This document shows, piece by piece, positions 20,208 to 33,629 of a stretch of 64,000 bases of DNA. Origin of the DNA: Hydractinia symbiolongicarpus. Lineage: Eukaryota; Cnidaria; Hydrozoa; Anthoathecata; Hydractiniidae. Within the stretch, counting starts at the first letter, position 1. Every line of letters starts with the position of its first letter. Position numbers and translations under genes: made by a program. The DNA lies in assembly GCF_029227915.1 (NCBI RefSeq), contig NC_079879.1:7378001-7442000 (forward strand), given 5' to 3'. Below the pieces are notes generated by a model that made no database searches, was not told where the DNA came from, and saw only the letters and a program-made list of their open reading frames with translations.

Positions 20208-23166
20208 TGTATTTAGTTCTTGTGATTAGTTTGTGATATTGAAATTTTAAAGATCTTTATGGGAATGTAACTTAACTTGTAAGAATAGCAGAATCAATTA
20301 TAAATTGTTTTCCCTTAATATCTATGATGTGTAATGTTCAAGTGATATGATGATATTTCTCCTGTCGCATTGTTGTACAATGTATGTTTTTATTAACATC
20401 ATCACCTCTGTCTTCTCAAGCAAAATAGGGGGAGGATGTATTGAAAATTAATAATTGGAAGAGGGGCTAAAGGGAGGCGAAGAGGATTATTCTCTAGAGT
20501 ATTTAAACACTATCCTGATAAGTTAAAATTAGAGAAAACTGGACTTACTTAAAAATCTTGTCACAAGTAAGGAATAAAGAATTCATTTAAATAAATTTTA
20601 TTTATAGCAATTACTGATAACTACTTTATTTGTAACGAACGAAAATATAGTCTTTTTAAAAGAAAGAAAAATAGCTTTAGAAGGGTGTTTTAAACGTATC
20701 TGTATTTTGTTTTATACCTTTAATTTTCACCATGTTCTTTGTAAAGACTTCTTAAATTGTGAGAAAATTAATAGGCGCAAAACACGTTTATATCGCTATG
20801 TCGCGAAAAATAATACGCGCGAGATAGCAATGAGCGAAAATTATTACTTGCGGAAATTGTACGAATAAGAGGAATGAGGTAGCCTGAGCGGTTTACGTGC
20901 ATGAACTTACGCTACCTTTAAATCACGTCTCCTTTTTAAATCAACCTGGTACAGGGGAGGTCCTAAAAATTGACCTGTGTTTGCCCGTTACCATCTTTTC
21001 TCAGAATTGGAACATCATTTTTTTCTGATTTTATGCACAAATATAGAGAACAAGTGACCCTCAAGTGTGATGAAGCCAGTTTTTCGAATATTTTTTCCGG
21101 CACAATAATGACGGATTCGTGAGCAAAATTAGTCAAAACGGTTCAAAAATACGGATTTTTAAACTTTTCTAAGGATTGGATTATTAGTTTTTTCTGATGT
21201 TTTACACAAAGATGGGAAACAATATACACTTAAATGTGTGAAAAAATTTTCGGCCCGATAATGGCGAGTTCGTGGACAAACTTCTTGATAGTAACTAGCA
21301 TTGACACTATTAATTAAACTGTCCTTATTTCGATAAAATGGATTGTGTTGTTCAAAACATTAGGAGTAAAATGATAAATCATGAAGTTTTATTGTTATTT
21401 CGTCACCTTTTTCATCAAGCAACAAGTAACCACAACTAGAGGTAGATGCGTTGTAATTGTAATCAGCGGGCAGTTGTGACTCGATATAAACTTCGACTTG
21501 AAACGTAGCGTTGTCAGCCCGTCAATTGTGTCTCACGGCTAATTAAATAAGAAAGAGTAAACATCACGCGTTAGGATGAAATCTTAAGATATCAATTTTT
21601 TTCCTTCGAGATTTTTTATTTTATTTAACAGAATTGAATTAAAATACTAGATGCATAAAAGTGAAATTTCCTTCCATGGCAGGAAAGGAGATCAAGTTTC
21701 TTACTGCTGCTGTGTTAGGAAGTGTTGTATTTAGGAAGATGACTTTTACGAATGCGCCGTAAGGTCATGTTTAAAAACCGTTTTCAACAAATACCAATTA
21801 TAATTGTTACAACGCGCTGAAAAATGCAAGGGGTTATAATCGTATTGAATCATTTAATTTATTGGTACAAAAAAACCCACGCGCTTTTCGACTCATCTTA
21901 TTGCGATGCCGTGCTAATGCGGATCGTATTTAGTCGTCAGAATTTCTATCAGTTTCTTACATCGGATTAAAACCTTGTCCCAACCTCGACCCAGGACTCT
22001 TTGTCTTTTGGTACTGGAATAAGCTATGTAGCCGTGTTATTGTAAAATAAACTAAGAAATCTTTGAGATGGAGTTGGATAATCAAGTCTATATATATCTC
22101 AGTAAGCCTAAAGAACGAGAATTAAAAAATAATTTTATTTTACTCTTTTTAAACGCCAGGGGTTCCGAAAAACAAAATGTGTACCCGGAATACGGAGAAA
22201 AAAAAGAGTGGCTTGTTTTTTTAACGACAAACATTCAAGGCAGGTTAAGAATGTACAAGCCTTTTTCGTGCTTAGCGTGTTTCACCTTACTATTGAGCAA
22301 GCTTAAAAGTTCAGGTAATCAGTATTTTAAATTCACACGGTCTGGTCTGCGAAATACAAATTGGACCGTATTTTCAATCGTAAACATGCCGCATTCCACA
22401 CAAGACTCGAAATTCAGAGGAATAAGAGAGCTGAGTAAAAGCAGATTAAAAAATATTTCATCAGTAAATCCAGGTTCTTTCCGTCAAATTTGGTTTGATA
22501 AAAAGCTCAAAAGGAAAAAATGTAGAATTCAAATAACCTGACAACTAACAAAAAAAACTAAGCAAAGAATGGTTTCAGAAAATTATTTTACAGTTCTCCC
22601 ATATTTGCAACATTTCTTGAACTTTCCAGGAATTTATGCAATTTTCAGGATTTTATAAGATTTATTGGCTACACTGTTGCGTGCAAGTAATGTGTTGACA
22701 AGCACAGGTTTTTCCATTAAGCAATTTCATAGTCTCAAACAGATTTGCCGTTGTTTCGCATTAGGAATCGTTCGCCTATAAAAACACTAATTGAATTTAT
22801 TTTATTTTCTTTTTAAAAGGAATTTCAGAGATTTAGGGGGATTTTGGGGAATAGGAAGATTAATTTGGAAGGTTTCGTGTATGATTTATGAATATTTACA
22901 TAAAGATAGAATAAATAAAATCCTCATAACAAAACTTAAATGGAACAAAATATTTGTGAAGTTAAATAAATGTTATGCATATTTTTTCTGATACTTTTAT
23001 TTTAGGAACACTTGGCTATGCTTATATGTGAATCTTCTTCAACTGTTGTCTCAAGACAGTGGAGTCACAACTGCTTCGTTCAGGTTCTATAAATTATTAG
23101 TAAAATTCCTCCCAAATAAAGAAATTTGCACCAAATGAATTATTATGTTGTAACCCAAGTGAAATA
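20208..23166. other. Gene-poor repeat-derived region
   Basis: It contains the MYND 3'UTR. At about 20.99-21.28 kb there is a degenerate two-copy duplication (TTTTTTCTGAT..CACAAA..GTGTGA..TTTTTCG..AATGACGGATTCGTG repeated about 155 bp later). Near 20.79-20.86 kb there are TCGCGAAAA/GCGCGAGATAGC motifs like other inverted-repeat relics here. A 157-codon open frame at 22068-22541 shows no recognisable motif and is probably chance. Confidence 0.5.
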
Positions 23167-24600
23167 TTAAACCAAGTTGTCCAAAAATACAACTCGATTT
23201 AAACGAATCGGAAATTCCAAACTTGGTTTAACTGCGAGTTCTTATTTTATTCACTCGCCTCGTGGTGTTCAAAATGGCGGAACAAAAGCTTGACGACCAC
23301 AGAAAACGTTTTGAAGAATGGTTGAAGTGAAAGCAAATACAAAATTTATTAGTCGTACTGATTTAGCGGAAGTAAAAAGATATTTATTGTCATGTCGTGA
23401 GGGAGGTGGATATTCAATCAGTCCAGTTATGAAGAAAAGAATAAACCGAAATCGGTTTACTATAGCGAACTTCCCAAGCGAAGTGAATTGTGTATGCGTT
23501 TTAGATAAAAAGGTAAGAGTAATTACATTGTACTTGGATTAAAAACAGGACGCAGAACAATAAAAAAGTCATATTTGCTAACTTCGGTTATTTTGTACAT
23601 ATTCTTCTACTTTACTTTTCTGTCTTTTGCCTCGATCTGCTGTTCAGAAGTTCGTTCAACTTTGTAATACATATACATTAAAACATCAAACTGGAAATTA
23701 TAGAAGAGTTAGAAACATCACCATATAGAAGGGAGATCCGCGATGAAGTACGGAAAAACACTAACATCAACGCAATAAGAATGAAAAAACAGTTCTCAAA
23801 GAAAAAGCGGATTGTTGTTCGGACATTTGATGTAGGTGATAATGTTGCTGTGAAAGTCCCTAAAATTGATAGGGCGAAAATTGCAATGAAGAGAGTACCT
23901 GCGATGATTGTCAAACTTAAAAACACAACACCGCCAATGTAAAAATATTTTTAAGTCGCAACTGAGAGAATATTATCTGCGTATTTAGTCTTTTTTTATG
24001 GCTTTTTGTTTGTTTTTTGTTTATTTTTTGGTTGATCAACTCATTTTTCTAGTGTGGTATTTTGATTTTTAGCGTCTTGTCTGTGTGTTTTCCGCTGTTT
24101 ATATATTTATACTGACCGTTTTTATTGTACATTTACATTTTCTTGTTTTATTGTTACTAATATTTTTTATCCTATTTATTTTAAGGACCCATGTTGATAA
24201 CAGACTTTATAATGTCTGAAATGGCCATACTTGTAAAACATTCGTCAAATAGATAAATAAATTTGTTGAAAGAATTTCAGCCACAACACACTCTTTTTGT
24301 GCTTGAAATGTAAAATCGTTGTACATATATTTTAGCTTGAAAAATACATCTGTTTACCTTTAAATGTCTCATCAAACACTTAACCCTATCATGAACCCAA
24401 TTTAGTCTTTTACCTTATTATCCAGACTTTAATAGATCGGGAACTTTACTAAGTACAATGGAGGGAGTTAAATTGATGCATGGAGTCAATTTGGTTTATA
24501 TAAAAATAAATAATAACTCAAAATAGTTAACTTGGTTTACTATAATACGCGCAGGAATACTTGGTTTGAACCAACTTGACTTTTGGTCAACTTGGTTTAA
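23167..24600 (+). mobile_element. Degenerate DNA transposon with KRBA2/Ginger-like coding remnants
   Basis: Inverted 20-mers TTAAACCAAGTTGTCCAAAA (23167-23186) and the inverse of TTAAACCAAGTTGACCAAAA (24581-24600) bound about 1.43 kb that holds two coding remnants of the same protein family. No clear target duplication is visible. The boundaries are inferred from the inverted repeats plus the coding content. Confidence 0.6.
23274..23942 (+). pseudogene. KRBA2-like (Ginger-type integrase) protein remnant
   Basis: The N-terminal piece starts at Met 23274 (MAEQKLDDHRKRFEEWL) and shifts frame near 23325 into KANTKFISRTDLAEVKRYLL, running to a donor-like AAAAAG|GTAAGA at 23512. The C-terminal piece 23682-23942 reads VRTFDVGDNVAVKVPKIDR and ends at TAA. 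The V-x-V-P-x-x-D-R motif after a Lys-rich linker is typical of the C-terminus of KRAB-A-domain-containing-2-like proteins, which derive from an integrase-type transposase. The integrase core between the pieces is absent, so this is a broken copy. Confidence 0.6.
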
Positions 24601-24695
24601 AATTCAACTCGGTTTACAACAATTACATGAATATAGTTAAATATATATAATAAAACAACACACTACACATTGTTGTCCAAATAATTTGTTTTAGT

Positions 24696-27600
24696 TTATT
24701 CTTCGCCTTTAAATTCTCCGCCACAGATGTTTTCTTCACGGTCTATACACTCTAAACTTCGGGATTTTAAATCTTTATCTTGGACAAGCATCACATCCTC
24801 TTTTAACTCATCTATAAAGGAAACAGTTACTTTAGGAACTGTCTCATGATCGCTTTTTATGTCCTCGCCAGAAACAGAGCCCTCAGCGACCTGCTTGGAT
24901 TCGCTTGTCAAAAGTTCTAACATAGCACTGGCTGCAATGTTGGCTCCACTTGTATCTACTTCTGTGTTCTGTTTGCCTTGTCTTACGACATTTCCGTTTA
25001 CAAAATTTCCAACATCGTTTTTTATAAGTTTCGCAGCTTCCACTAAACTATCCAATGTTGAACACTGTGGCGCCTCAGTACATTTCGTAGGTGAAAAGGC
25101 TAATTGATTCGCATCTTCCTTACTTGATGAATTTGTACGTCGCCGTTTTCGCGGCACAGTTCTTTTATCCAATTCGTCGGCAAAGGAAGGTCGGTTTCTT
25201 AACACTCTACCGCTTCTCGTAACGTACGGAACTGGTTCGGGCGCATCGTCTTTCTCTTCTGTAACAATTTTTGGAGATTTCGTTACTTTAGTTATCGTCG
25301 TGTCGTTGCAAAACTTTTTTGTTGGCGACTGAACTGCTTCTTCTGGAAGAGATGGACGATTATTAGGTATGTCGATACGTGCCGGCGTCGTGATCCGAAA
25401 AACGTCGTTTGCTTTGATGGTAACAGGCAACATTTTTTTCGGAACAACCGATACTAGCTTGGTATTTACAGGTACAGTATTCTTCACAATGGACGACGGT
25501 GCAGGGTGTTTAACGGAAACTGGTGTCGGAGATAGTTTGACATTAGTTGATAATGTTGAGGCTGCAGTGTGGTTAAATTTCGAGAGAGACATAGGCGTGG
25601 AAGTTGAAAAAGCTGTTTTTGCAATCAAAGCAGCTGTCTTTGAGTTAACCATAGTTGGTTTAGCTACGATTGTTGTTCGCATTTTTCCATTTTCGTCAAC
25701 AATGATCTTTCCAGTCTCTCGCATTGACGATAGCACAGACGTAAGGTTGGAGCGGTTACTGGTTATTTTAAGTGGTTCAAATCTTAATTTTGCATCAGAT
25801 TTAGCGACTTGGCCAGATCCTTCCAAGGTTTCTGCTGATTTCAAAAGCTTTTGGGCATCCACCGTGTTTCCTGTATCTTGCATTCTGGTCTTAGCAAGCT
25901 CTATTAGACTCCTTGAAAAACCCTTTCCATTAGAGAATCCAGAAAAACCTGCTTGAGCAGTCTTATTGGTACGCACTGAAATCCCTACTGGTGTGGCTTG
26001 AAATAGTTTCGCAACATTGATAACATGTCTCGATGCATCTGGTGTTACGGGCTTATTCGACGCGTAACTGATCTTCGATGACGTTGGTGTAACAGCGAAA
26101 TCAACATCGCTATCATCGATACTAGTGCCTGCCTGCGATTGATCTGTCGAAGTTGTCGTTGTCGTAGTTGCCGTTGTGGTTGAAAGAGCTGGAGATGACG
26201 AAGAGACAGAAACTGAGGAACTTATTTGCAATGCCTCTATATTAGACTTAGGTCCAACAAGATATTTAATGGGTACAACGTTCTCCTCACTCTTATTACC
26301 TTCTCCCGCTTCTTCGATCGATCTTGGTTGGATAGGTGACAAGTCATCTTCAGGCGTGGTTTTGTGGGGTGTCCTTGGAACACTGCTAGAGCGAAGTGTA
26401 GAAAAATTAACTGGTGACGAGATACCGGGCTTTGATTGCTGACTTAGCACTCCAACTAATTTAATATCAGAAGCAGCCTTCTTCAACACTTTTGGGTCTT
26501 TTAACAACGCTTGATTAGGTAAGTGTAGTGTTATCGTGGCAGTACCTTTACCAGCGCTTTTACTTGACAAAACCGGGGACGTGAGAACACTATTTTTTAA
26601 GTGAACGTTAGTAATGCTCGTTGTTGTTTTCGAAGAAATGTTCGTTGACACGGAAACCAATTTTCTCCCTACATTGGGACTTAGCAGAACAGTCTTGCCG
26701 CTCGAAAGCGAAGACGATTTCGTCGTGGATAAGACAAATTTCTGTTGAGCAAGGTACGCGGATAAGGCAGGAACATTGATGCCTTTTGAAGTCGCTGATG
26801 AAGAAATGAGGTTTAGATTGGTAGGCAATCTCGATATTGGTATGGTGAGGGTAACTGGTACTTTACGAACACTTTTCTCGGAGGAAATATTAGCCGTAAT
26901 TCTAGTCGGAGACATCGATGTGGGTGTGACGTTCGTACGAATAAAAGACGCAGCTGTGGTCGAGATACGTGGCGGTTTTAAGGGCAGAGATTTCGTTTTA
27001 GTCACATCCTTAAGTTGAGCGGAAGCTACCTTCTGTCCCAACGGTGATGGATAAGTAATATTTCTCAAAGGGTGAAGACCAGGTAAAGGTGTTTTTATAT
27101 TTGATTGACTTACGGATTTCGTCGTCTCTGGAACTTCCTTTCCCATTGGCGAGATCGAGATACTTTCGGATTTAACATTATCCACTTTTAATGTTTGATA
27201 CGTAACAGACGTTGTTGCAGGTGATAGTTGCGGAGAATCCGGGCGACTTGTTGAATGTTTAGCAATCAGAGACGCAAGGTATCTTAAGTCATTTGCAGAC
27301 AAATGCGTCAATATTGTTGAAGTGGTGACGCCAGACGACGAGGACGTGGTAGTGTGGTGATGTACTGGTGGGGCGACGTTTGCGAGAGCAGCGCATGTAA
27401 CAACTGGTAACAAATTTGTGTCACTTTTATGTTCAGATTTATCTGATGCAGCGATAGGAATCTCAGCAGACGAAATTGAAGCCTCATTGGAAGATGTTTT
27501 AACGGTGTTTGACGTTCCCGAACTTTTGCTTTGATTCAAATATAACGCAGTTTTTCTACCCACACCATGCGACGTGTTATTGCCTTGTTGAACCAAACTT

Positions 27601-30600
27601 ATAAGTGAAGGAGACACCCCAACGGTGGGGGTGGACAATGTTCCACTAGAGCTCGCTATTATTGGCGTTTGGATGAGTTGGGTAGCTCCACTTGTAGCTT
27701 GTTGGAGATATACTATATTTGTACCGCCTTGAAGTCGTACCTGGCCGGAAGCACCGGACAAAATAAACGTACCGGATGGTGCCCGTTGCAAAGTCATCTG
27801 CGGTTGGGAATTCGTTGTTGCTATAAAACCCAACTCGCCGCTGGAGAAACGCTGTCCAGAAAGATTTCCCGATCTCTGGTTGCCAAGGTTTGCAGTAAAT
27901 TTTTGAGAACTATTTAAAACTTGCCCAATTCTTTGACTGCCCGTTTTTTTCGAGTGTCTAACTTTTTTCGGCTTATCTTTTAGCGGTCTTTTAACACTGG
28001 GTTTTTGATCGACCGATTTAAACTCGTTTGCACCAACATTGGATCCAACCACTCGGACATTTCCACTGATCAGTGTTTCACTCTGCAGCTGTGTGACAGG
28101 TATGATTGTGCTTATCGAGCCTGTTGTCAGCAAGCCTTGATCACCCAGCTGACTCGATTTTGAGGCACTTGATGCATCCAGTGGTTGGAACATAGAGGAA
28201 TTATCACTTGTTTTAACAGACAGAACAGCGTCAGCTTTCAAATTCTTTTTTTTTTTCTTCGTCTCTCCTCCCTCGCCATCTTCGACTTTCTTTTTGCGTT
28301 TCTTAGGTTGATTTCCTTTCACAAGTGGAGCGCATACAGCTGACTTCGGCTTGAACAAAACGCTTTTTAAAAACAAGTAGATTTCATCCTAAAAAGTAGA
28401 ATTCACAAAAGATCAAACTAAACAAACTTTTTCAGGTTATTTATCCATGCTGAGACGACTATGCACAATAAGATGACTATGTTTTCCTTGATTCTCAGAT
28501 TTTGGTCAGTTGTACATATTCTGGCCTTTGTTTGCCTGTTAGCATTAAAAAATAAAAATTCCGCAACATTGTGGACATACAGGCTATCAATATGTGGGGT
28601 GCTTGAAAATACTGCTTAAGGCTAGATCACACTTTAAGTTTTGTAATTTCTTTAAAAGGATGTTCTTGGTTTATAGCTACGTTGTTTTATCTAGTAGTTT
28701 ACCAAACACAAGTTCATGACCACAATATTTCACGAGATTACCTGAACTAACTTGTCCACCATGTTTTGCGTCATTCCCAGAAGTCGTTTTTGAGATTTAG
28801 TTAAGCGAAGCTAGGGAACAAAAGTTCATACGAAATAACGGCGTAGTAAGGAGAAGATCTTGTATATATAACGTGAAAATAGATTACATACAAGTTCGTC
28901 TCCGCTCTCCATCACAATTAGGTTCGTTTGAGTTTTCATTTTTTCACGAAGCTCCTGAAAAGTACATAACAGCACAAATTAGATTGTATAACGAGTTAAA
29001 CCCGATTTGGTTAGAAAACTATTATCCCTACCTCTGTGCGATCGATAGAATTTGACAAAGCGTGTGTACCGATTACATATAACACCGGACATTCAATTTG
29101 AACCAAACCAGTCCAAAAATCCTTAAAAAAATAATAATTTCCACACACAAACAAAGCATGAAACTAAAATTACCCTACAGAGATCAATTATTTGCGAATA
29201 TGAAAATGAGACCCATTAGCAAAAATAGTTCTTGGTTAAAATTCCACCAATCGCAAAAATTCGTGAAATTTGTAGAGACAAAAATGAAAGTAATTAATCA
29301 TATATTCTTTTTCAATGACGTGAATATTTTCAATATATCGTGCTATTTTTGACAGCTCTCTTAAACATTCCCGGAAATTAAACTTCGCAAAATCACGAAA
29401 AGCCCCTACGTGAGAATAAATTTTGTAAAAGAAGAAAGTTAACAAACCATTACTTACTTGAGCATTATCCTCTTCCATACTATTGCACGGAAAGCCAAGG
29501 CATACAACAGCATCTACTTTATCTAAAGTCGCGACCTGTCAAATAAGCATATAAACATTAAGAATGTTAAAATTTTCTCATCTCCACGACAGCAAAGGTT
29601 GTTTCAGAACACACAACATACCTTGCAGGCTATCAGAGATCCAACACCCCACCCAAGCAGAACGACATGGCGATCAGGAAAGCGATTTCGAAACTAAAGC
29701 AAAGAAATGTACGTACGTTTTTAGTATTCGACAAAAAAAGATTTTAATTGGCACAAGAAGTAAAAACATTTTAAATTTCACTAGTAGCATGCTTGGACTC
29801 CTACTTCTGCGAAGTGCGAAACAATAAATTTTGCAACTACTATAATGCTTTTTTTTGTTTATTGTTCCATTTTCGTAAAAGCGGTGCATCTTTTATTTAG
29901 GACTTGTTTGGACTAAACACATTTTACAGCATGTTTAGAAACACATTATAGACAGATTTTGGAAAAAATAAAAAAAAAATTATGCGGCGTACATTATAAA
30001 AAATCCTGCTACAAGAAAAAAGAAAAATGAAGTTCAAATACAATGTTAGAGCATTAAAGAACAAAAACCTTTCTTTTGTCCCTCCTATTTTGAGATATTT
30101 CTGGTTTACTTCAATATCATCATTTTATTTTTTAATAATGGGTCATTTTGACCATGCACTTTCAACCGCTTCTTGCATTTGCGAAAAAACACACCAAAGC
30201 GGACTTTTTATTTAGTGTTTTACTGAACAACTCGCTATCTAGCTTCTAGTCCCTTAGTTAGCTTAATTCCAGAAGTCTAAATTTATTAGACTGTCAATTG
30301 AGTGTACTTGTGAATGCTTTGAAACAAATTCATATGACTTACTTCAACAATCTTCCCTCTGACAGCACTTATACAATGCTCCAAATAATACTTAATAACA
30401 TAGCCTTCAGGTGTACGATAAGCTGGAACACTTATAGGTATTGCTTTGCCGAAATTCATGAGTTGGTTGTTCCAAAACCTGTTTCTTTTAGTCGACTGGT
30501 GTGGAACGCTTGGTCCTGAAGGTATGGTGATGATAAAAGGAGCGGTTGGAAACTTCTCCTGGTAAACAAGTAAATAAGAATAAGTAACAAATTTTACTAA

Positions 30601-32149
30601 TCTGTGTGCAGAGATAAATACAAACTTAACAACAACAACAACTAAAATGAAAACACTAACAACAATAAAACGCCAACAACAATATCTGTGAATTAACAAA
30701 AGTTTTTTTTACCAGCACGACTTTTGTATGTAGCCCAACAGAAGGTTCCCATGACTTTCGAAGCCTTGCTCCAAGCTGTGGAAGTCCAGCTGACATCTCC
30801 TTCTCACTTGCAGCCTTATCTGATAACAACACTCTCTCAAATAACGAAGGGACCTTCAAAGAAACAACTAAGGTTAGTATTTAAAACATTGCAGCTAGAT
30901 TGATAAGTATGAACTAGCATCAATATACATGCCTTTCGTTTAAGAGATTGAAGAATTTCCAAGTAACAAAGAAACAAAGACGACCCTAAACCATCAATCA
31001 TTATTCCATGTAACCAAACAATGAATTTTGGATTCTATAAAAAAAAGTGTATAAAAAATAAAGAATAATTTAGTGCAAATATATAGCACACAATCATGTT
31101 AAAACAATGCACTTTTAAATTCTTACCCACATTGCCGAACCAAATGATTTTCGAAATCTTTTTGTCGCCTTTTCCAATGCTAGTTTTCGAAGAACTGGTT
31201 CATTGATATTCTAAAAATTGAAGTAATTATCCAATTCGTGTCAATCTAGTTTATTTACATTTAATACTAAAAAATGAACTTTAATTAAAAATTATTTTAA
31301 CAATAAATATACAAGTAAGTCCATACCTTAGCATAAGCCAACTTAGCTAGTTGGTAATTGTTAGTGGCTTTATATGTCGAATCAAACAAACGAGCCTGTT
31401 CTTTGGACCAACTCCCTCTAAAATAAAAAAATAATAGCAGCAAATAAATCAAAATAGATCTTAGTAAAATTTGTATATATATATCCACGGTTCACTGGCC
31501 AGGTATCATATTACAGGCTACAACATTTTTTGTGTCTTTGGCACAAAACTAGCAGGCAACACTTGTTAATGTAGAGATAAAAAGTGCATTATTACCTTAC
31601 AATTTTTTCTTCGTCATCTTTATCAACATCTTTCCATAATGAGTTTAGATACGCTTCGACCTCATTCATGACATGCCTAGCTTTGCTACCATCATACCTA
31701 TATGCAAGAAAGAAAGATTCCCTTGTTAAAGAATTTGAACTCTTCAAAGAATATGCAACTCAAAAAAAAAAAAATAAATGAAAAATAAACAATCCATACT
31801 TGACCAGAAGATCATCTGTCTTATTGACAGAAACAACATCGACATCATCTTCACTGTCAAATGATATTTGTTTCACTTTTTTCTTTGTTTTTTTTTTAGG
31901 CGCAAGATCTTTTGAATGTAGTCGCAAAACTGTTCGCGGTGTTAAACTTTTATTATTACTGGTAGAAAGGATGGGGTATGGTTTTGCGTAAGCATGGTCA
32001 TTAAAGACAAACTGTAAAATGACATTACGATCAAGTGGTGTTAGTTTTTTTGTTTCTTTAACAGGGGATGATGGATGCTCTGCAAACATAAGATCAGGTG
32101 CAATAGATGGGATATCTTGAAATTGAAAATCTGTGTCAAAATAATCCAT
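24696..32149 (-). CDS. KANSL3: KANSL3, subunit of the NSL histone acetyltransferase complex
   Basis: Thirteen coding exons in gene order: 32149-31800, 31697-31596, 31417-31327, 31210-31127, 31034-30933, 30853-30713, 30558-30343, 29693-29622, 29535-29458, 29121-29032, 28954-28892, 28810-28742 and 28388-24696. All phases match, giving 1716 residues. KANSL3 works with KAT8/MOF in H4 acetylation and at mitotic microtubules. Family hallmarks are DHAYAKPYP (51-59), IIITIPSGPSVP-like strand PFIITIPSGP, GWGVGSLIACK (376-386), DAVVCLGFP, VLYVIG and MTQNMVDKL. The alpha/beta-hydrolase elbow G-W-G-V-G lacks the catalytic Ser, so it should be non-enzymatic, as in the family. Exon 13 encodes a Ser/Thr-rich disordered tail of about 1230 residues with a late basic RKRRR patch, making it roughly twice the human length. 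Intron 5 uses a GC donor. Confidence 0.93.
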
Positions 32150-33629
32150 TATGTTCAATGTAATTTTAGTCTAAACAAGAAAATATTTGAAATAATTTTA
32201 TTTGGTCTAAACAAATCTGCTCTCACATTATTGCTCACATAAGGAAAGTTTATTATCTCTAACTAGTTTCGGGAACCTTTCATACTTCATCTTCTTTTTG
32301 TCAGAAACAAAGAGTTAAATGACTTGTTTATCATCTTTCAAACGGCTGAAGAAATAAAGCTAAGACTGCCTTTCAGGATGGTCAGTGGGTTGTCTTATGA
32401 GAAAATTGAAAATAATAATTAAAAAGCTTAAAATGATTTTATAAAAAGTCAATCTTTTATTAAAAACTCAACAGTTAAGCTAAGAGAAATCAAAACAAAG
32501 GCATGGACCTATCGATTAAGTATAGAATCAACACTAAAAATATAAACGTGAACAGTCATGCGAAAAGATTGATTGACACGGTTGATTGACTTTTCTAAGT
32601 CCAAAATAGAACATAATTCTATTTTGGAAAAAGAAATAAATTTACATAATATATTAAAATTACAATGAGCTATATAAAATATATAAACATTTTGTTTTTG
32701 CATTTGCATTTTGTTTTTAAAGGAGAGGCTTTTTTTTTCATTACTGCAAATTGATGTATCTATGCATCACATAATTATCATATTTAAAGTTAACATACAT
32801 AACAGAATTATCATTCCAGGGTGCAAGCAGCAAATATAAAGGTTATAGCACACATGCTGACCGTGTCAAATAAAGTTCCTTCCAGCTGGGGTCAGGAAGC
32901 ACTGTAGGCCACTAGCTATTGATTCCTCGTTATTGGTAACTTTATTGCAACAACCATGATAAGTTGCTTTAACTAGCAATTAACGTGTGGAAAGTTACAC
33001 AGATTCGCCTTTCAGTAAGGGCACCCAAAACATATTAAACGCAAAATAAGGCTATTATTAAAGTAGTTGTTGACCCATGGAAAACTTATAATTATGCTTA
33101 CTTATAAAATAGTCAAAATACAAATATATCAAGATGTATTCTATCTTTCTATATCAGGGTTGCTACAGCTGTAGAATTTTATAATCTATAGACATTTTGG
33201 GAGGTTTTCGGTGTTTTAGAAAATAATAAAAAACATGCAAAATTTATTACAAATTTAGTCTTTATGAACACACAATTTTAGATCTTTTTAAAAACGTAAT
33301 GATAAAGAGTAAATATACGCTTAGAAAAAAAGTTTCTCGAAATAATCATATCAGGATATTTTGGGAGTTAACAAAATTTTAGATGCAAATTTTAGGTTAT
33401 AATTTAGGAGATTTTACAATGTTTTCAGGTTATTTAAAAGATCTTAGGCAGTGTGGCCAATCAATCAGAAAATCACCAAAACAGTACCTTTACTCACTAA
33501 AAACGAATGAAAGAAAAACATGCACGACTTAACTTTACACAAATCATAACAAATATGTCAAAAACTATTTATATTTATATATAAAAATATATATCTGAAC
33601 TTAAATAGTGGAATTTCTTAACTCATGTT
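32150..33629. other. Intergenic region between KANSL3 and the four-TM gene
   Basis: AT-rich sequence with no supported gene. KANSL3 transcription starts here, leftwards. A TTGTTTAG acceptor-like site (reverse strand) ends 21 nt before the KANSL3 ATG. Otherwise nothing is recognised. Confidence 0.5.

Noticed and set aside
22068-22541. 157-residue plus-strand frame
   Set aside because: No domain, no splice context, and composition like the surrounding non-coding DNA.
25369-25956. 195-residue plus-strand frame
   Set aside because: It is the antisense shadow of the large KANSL3 exon and has no independent motif.
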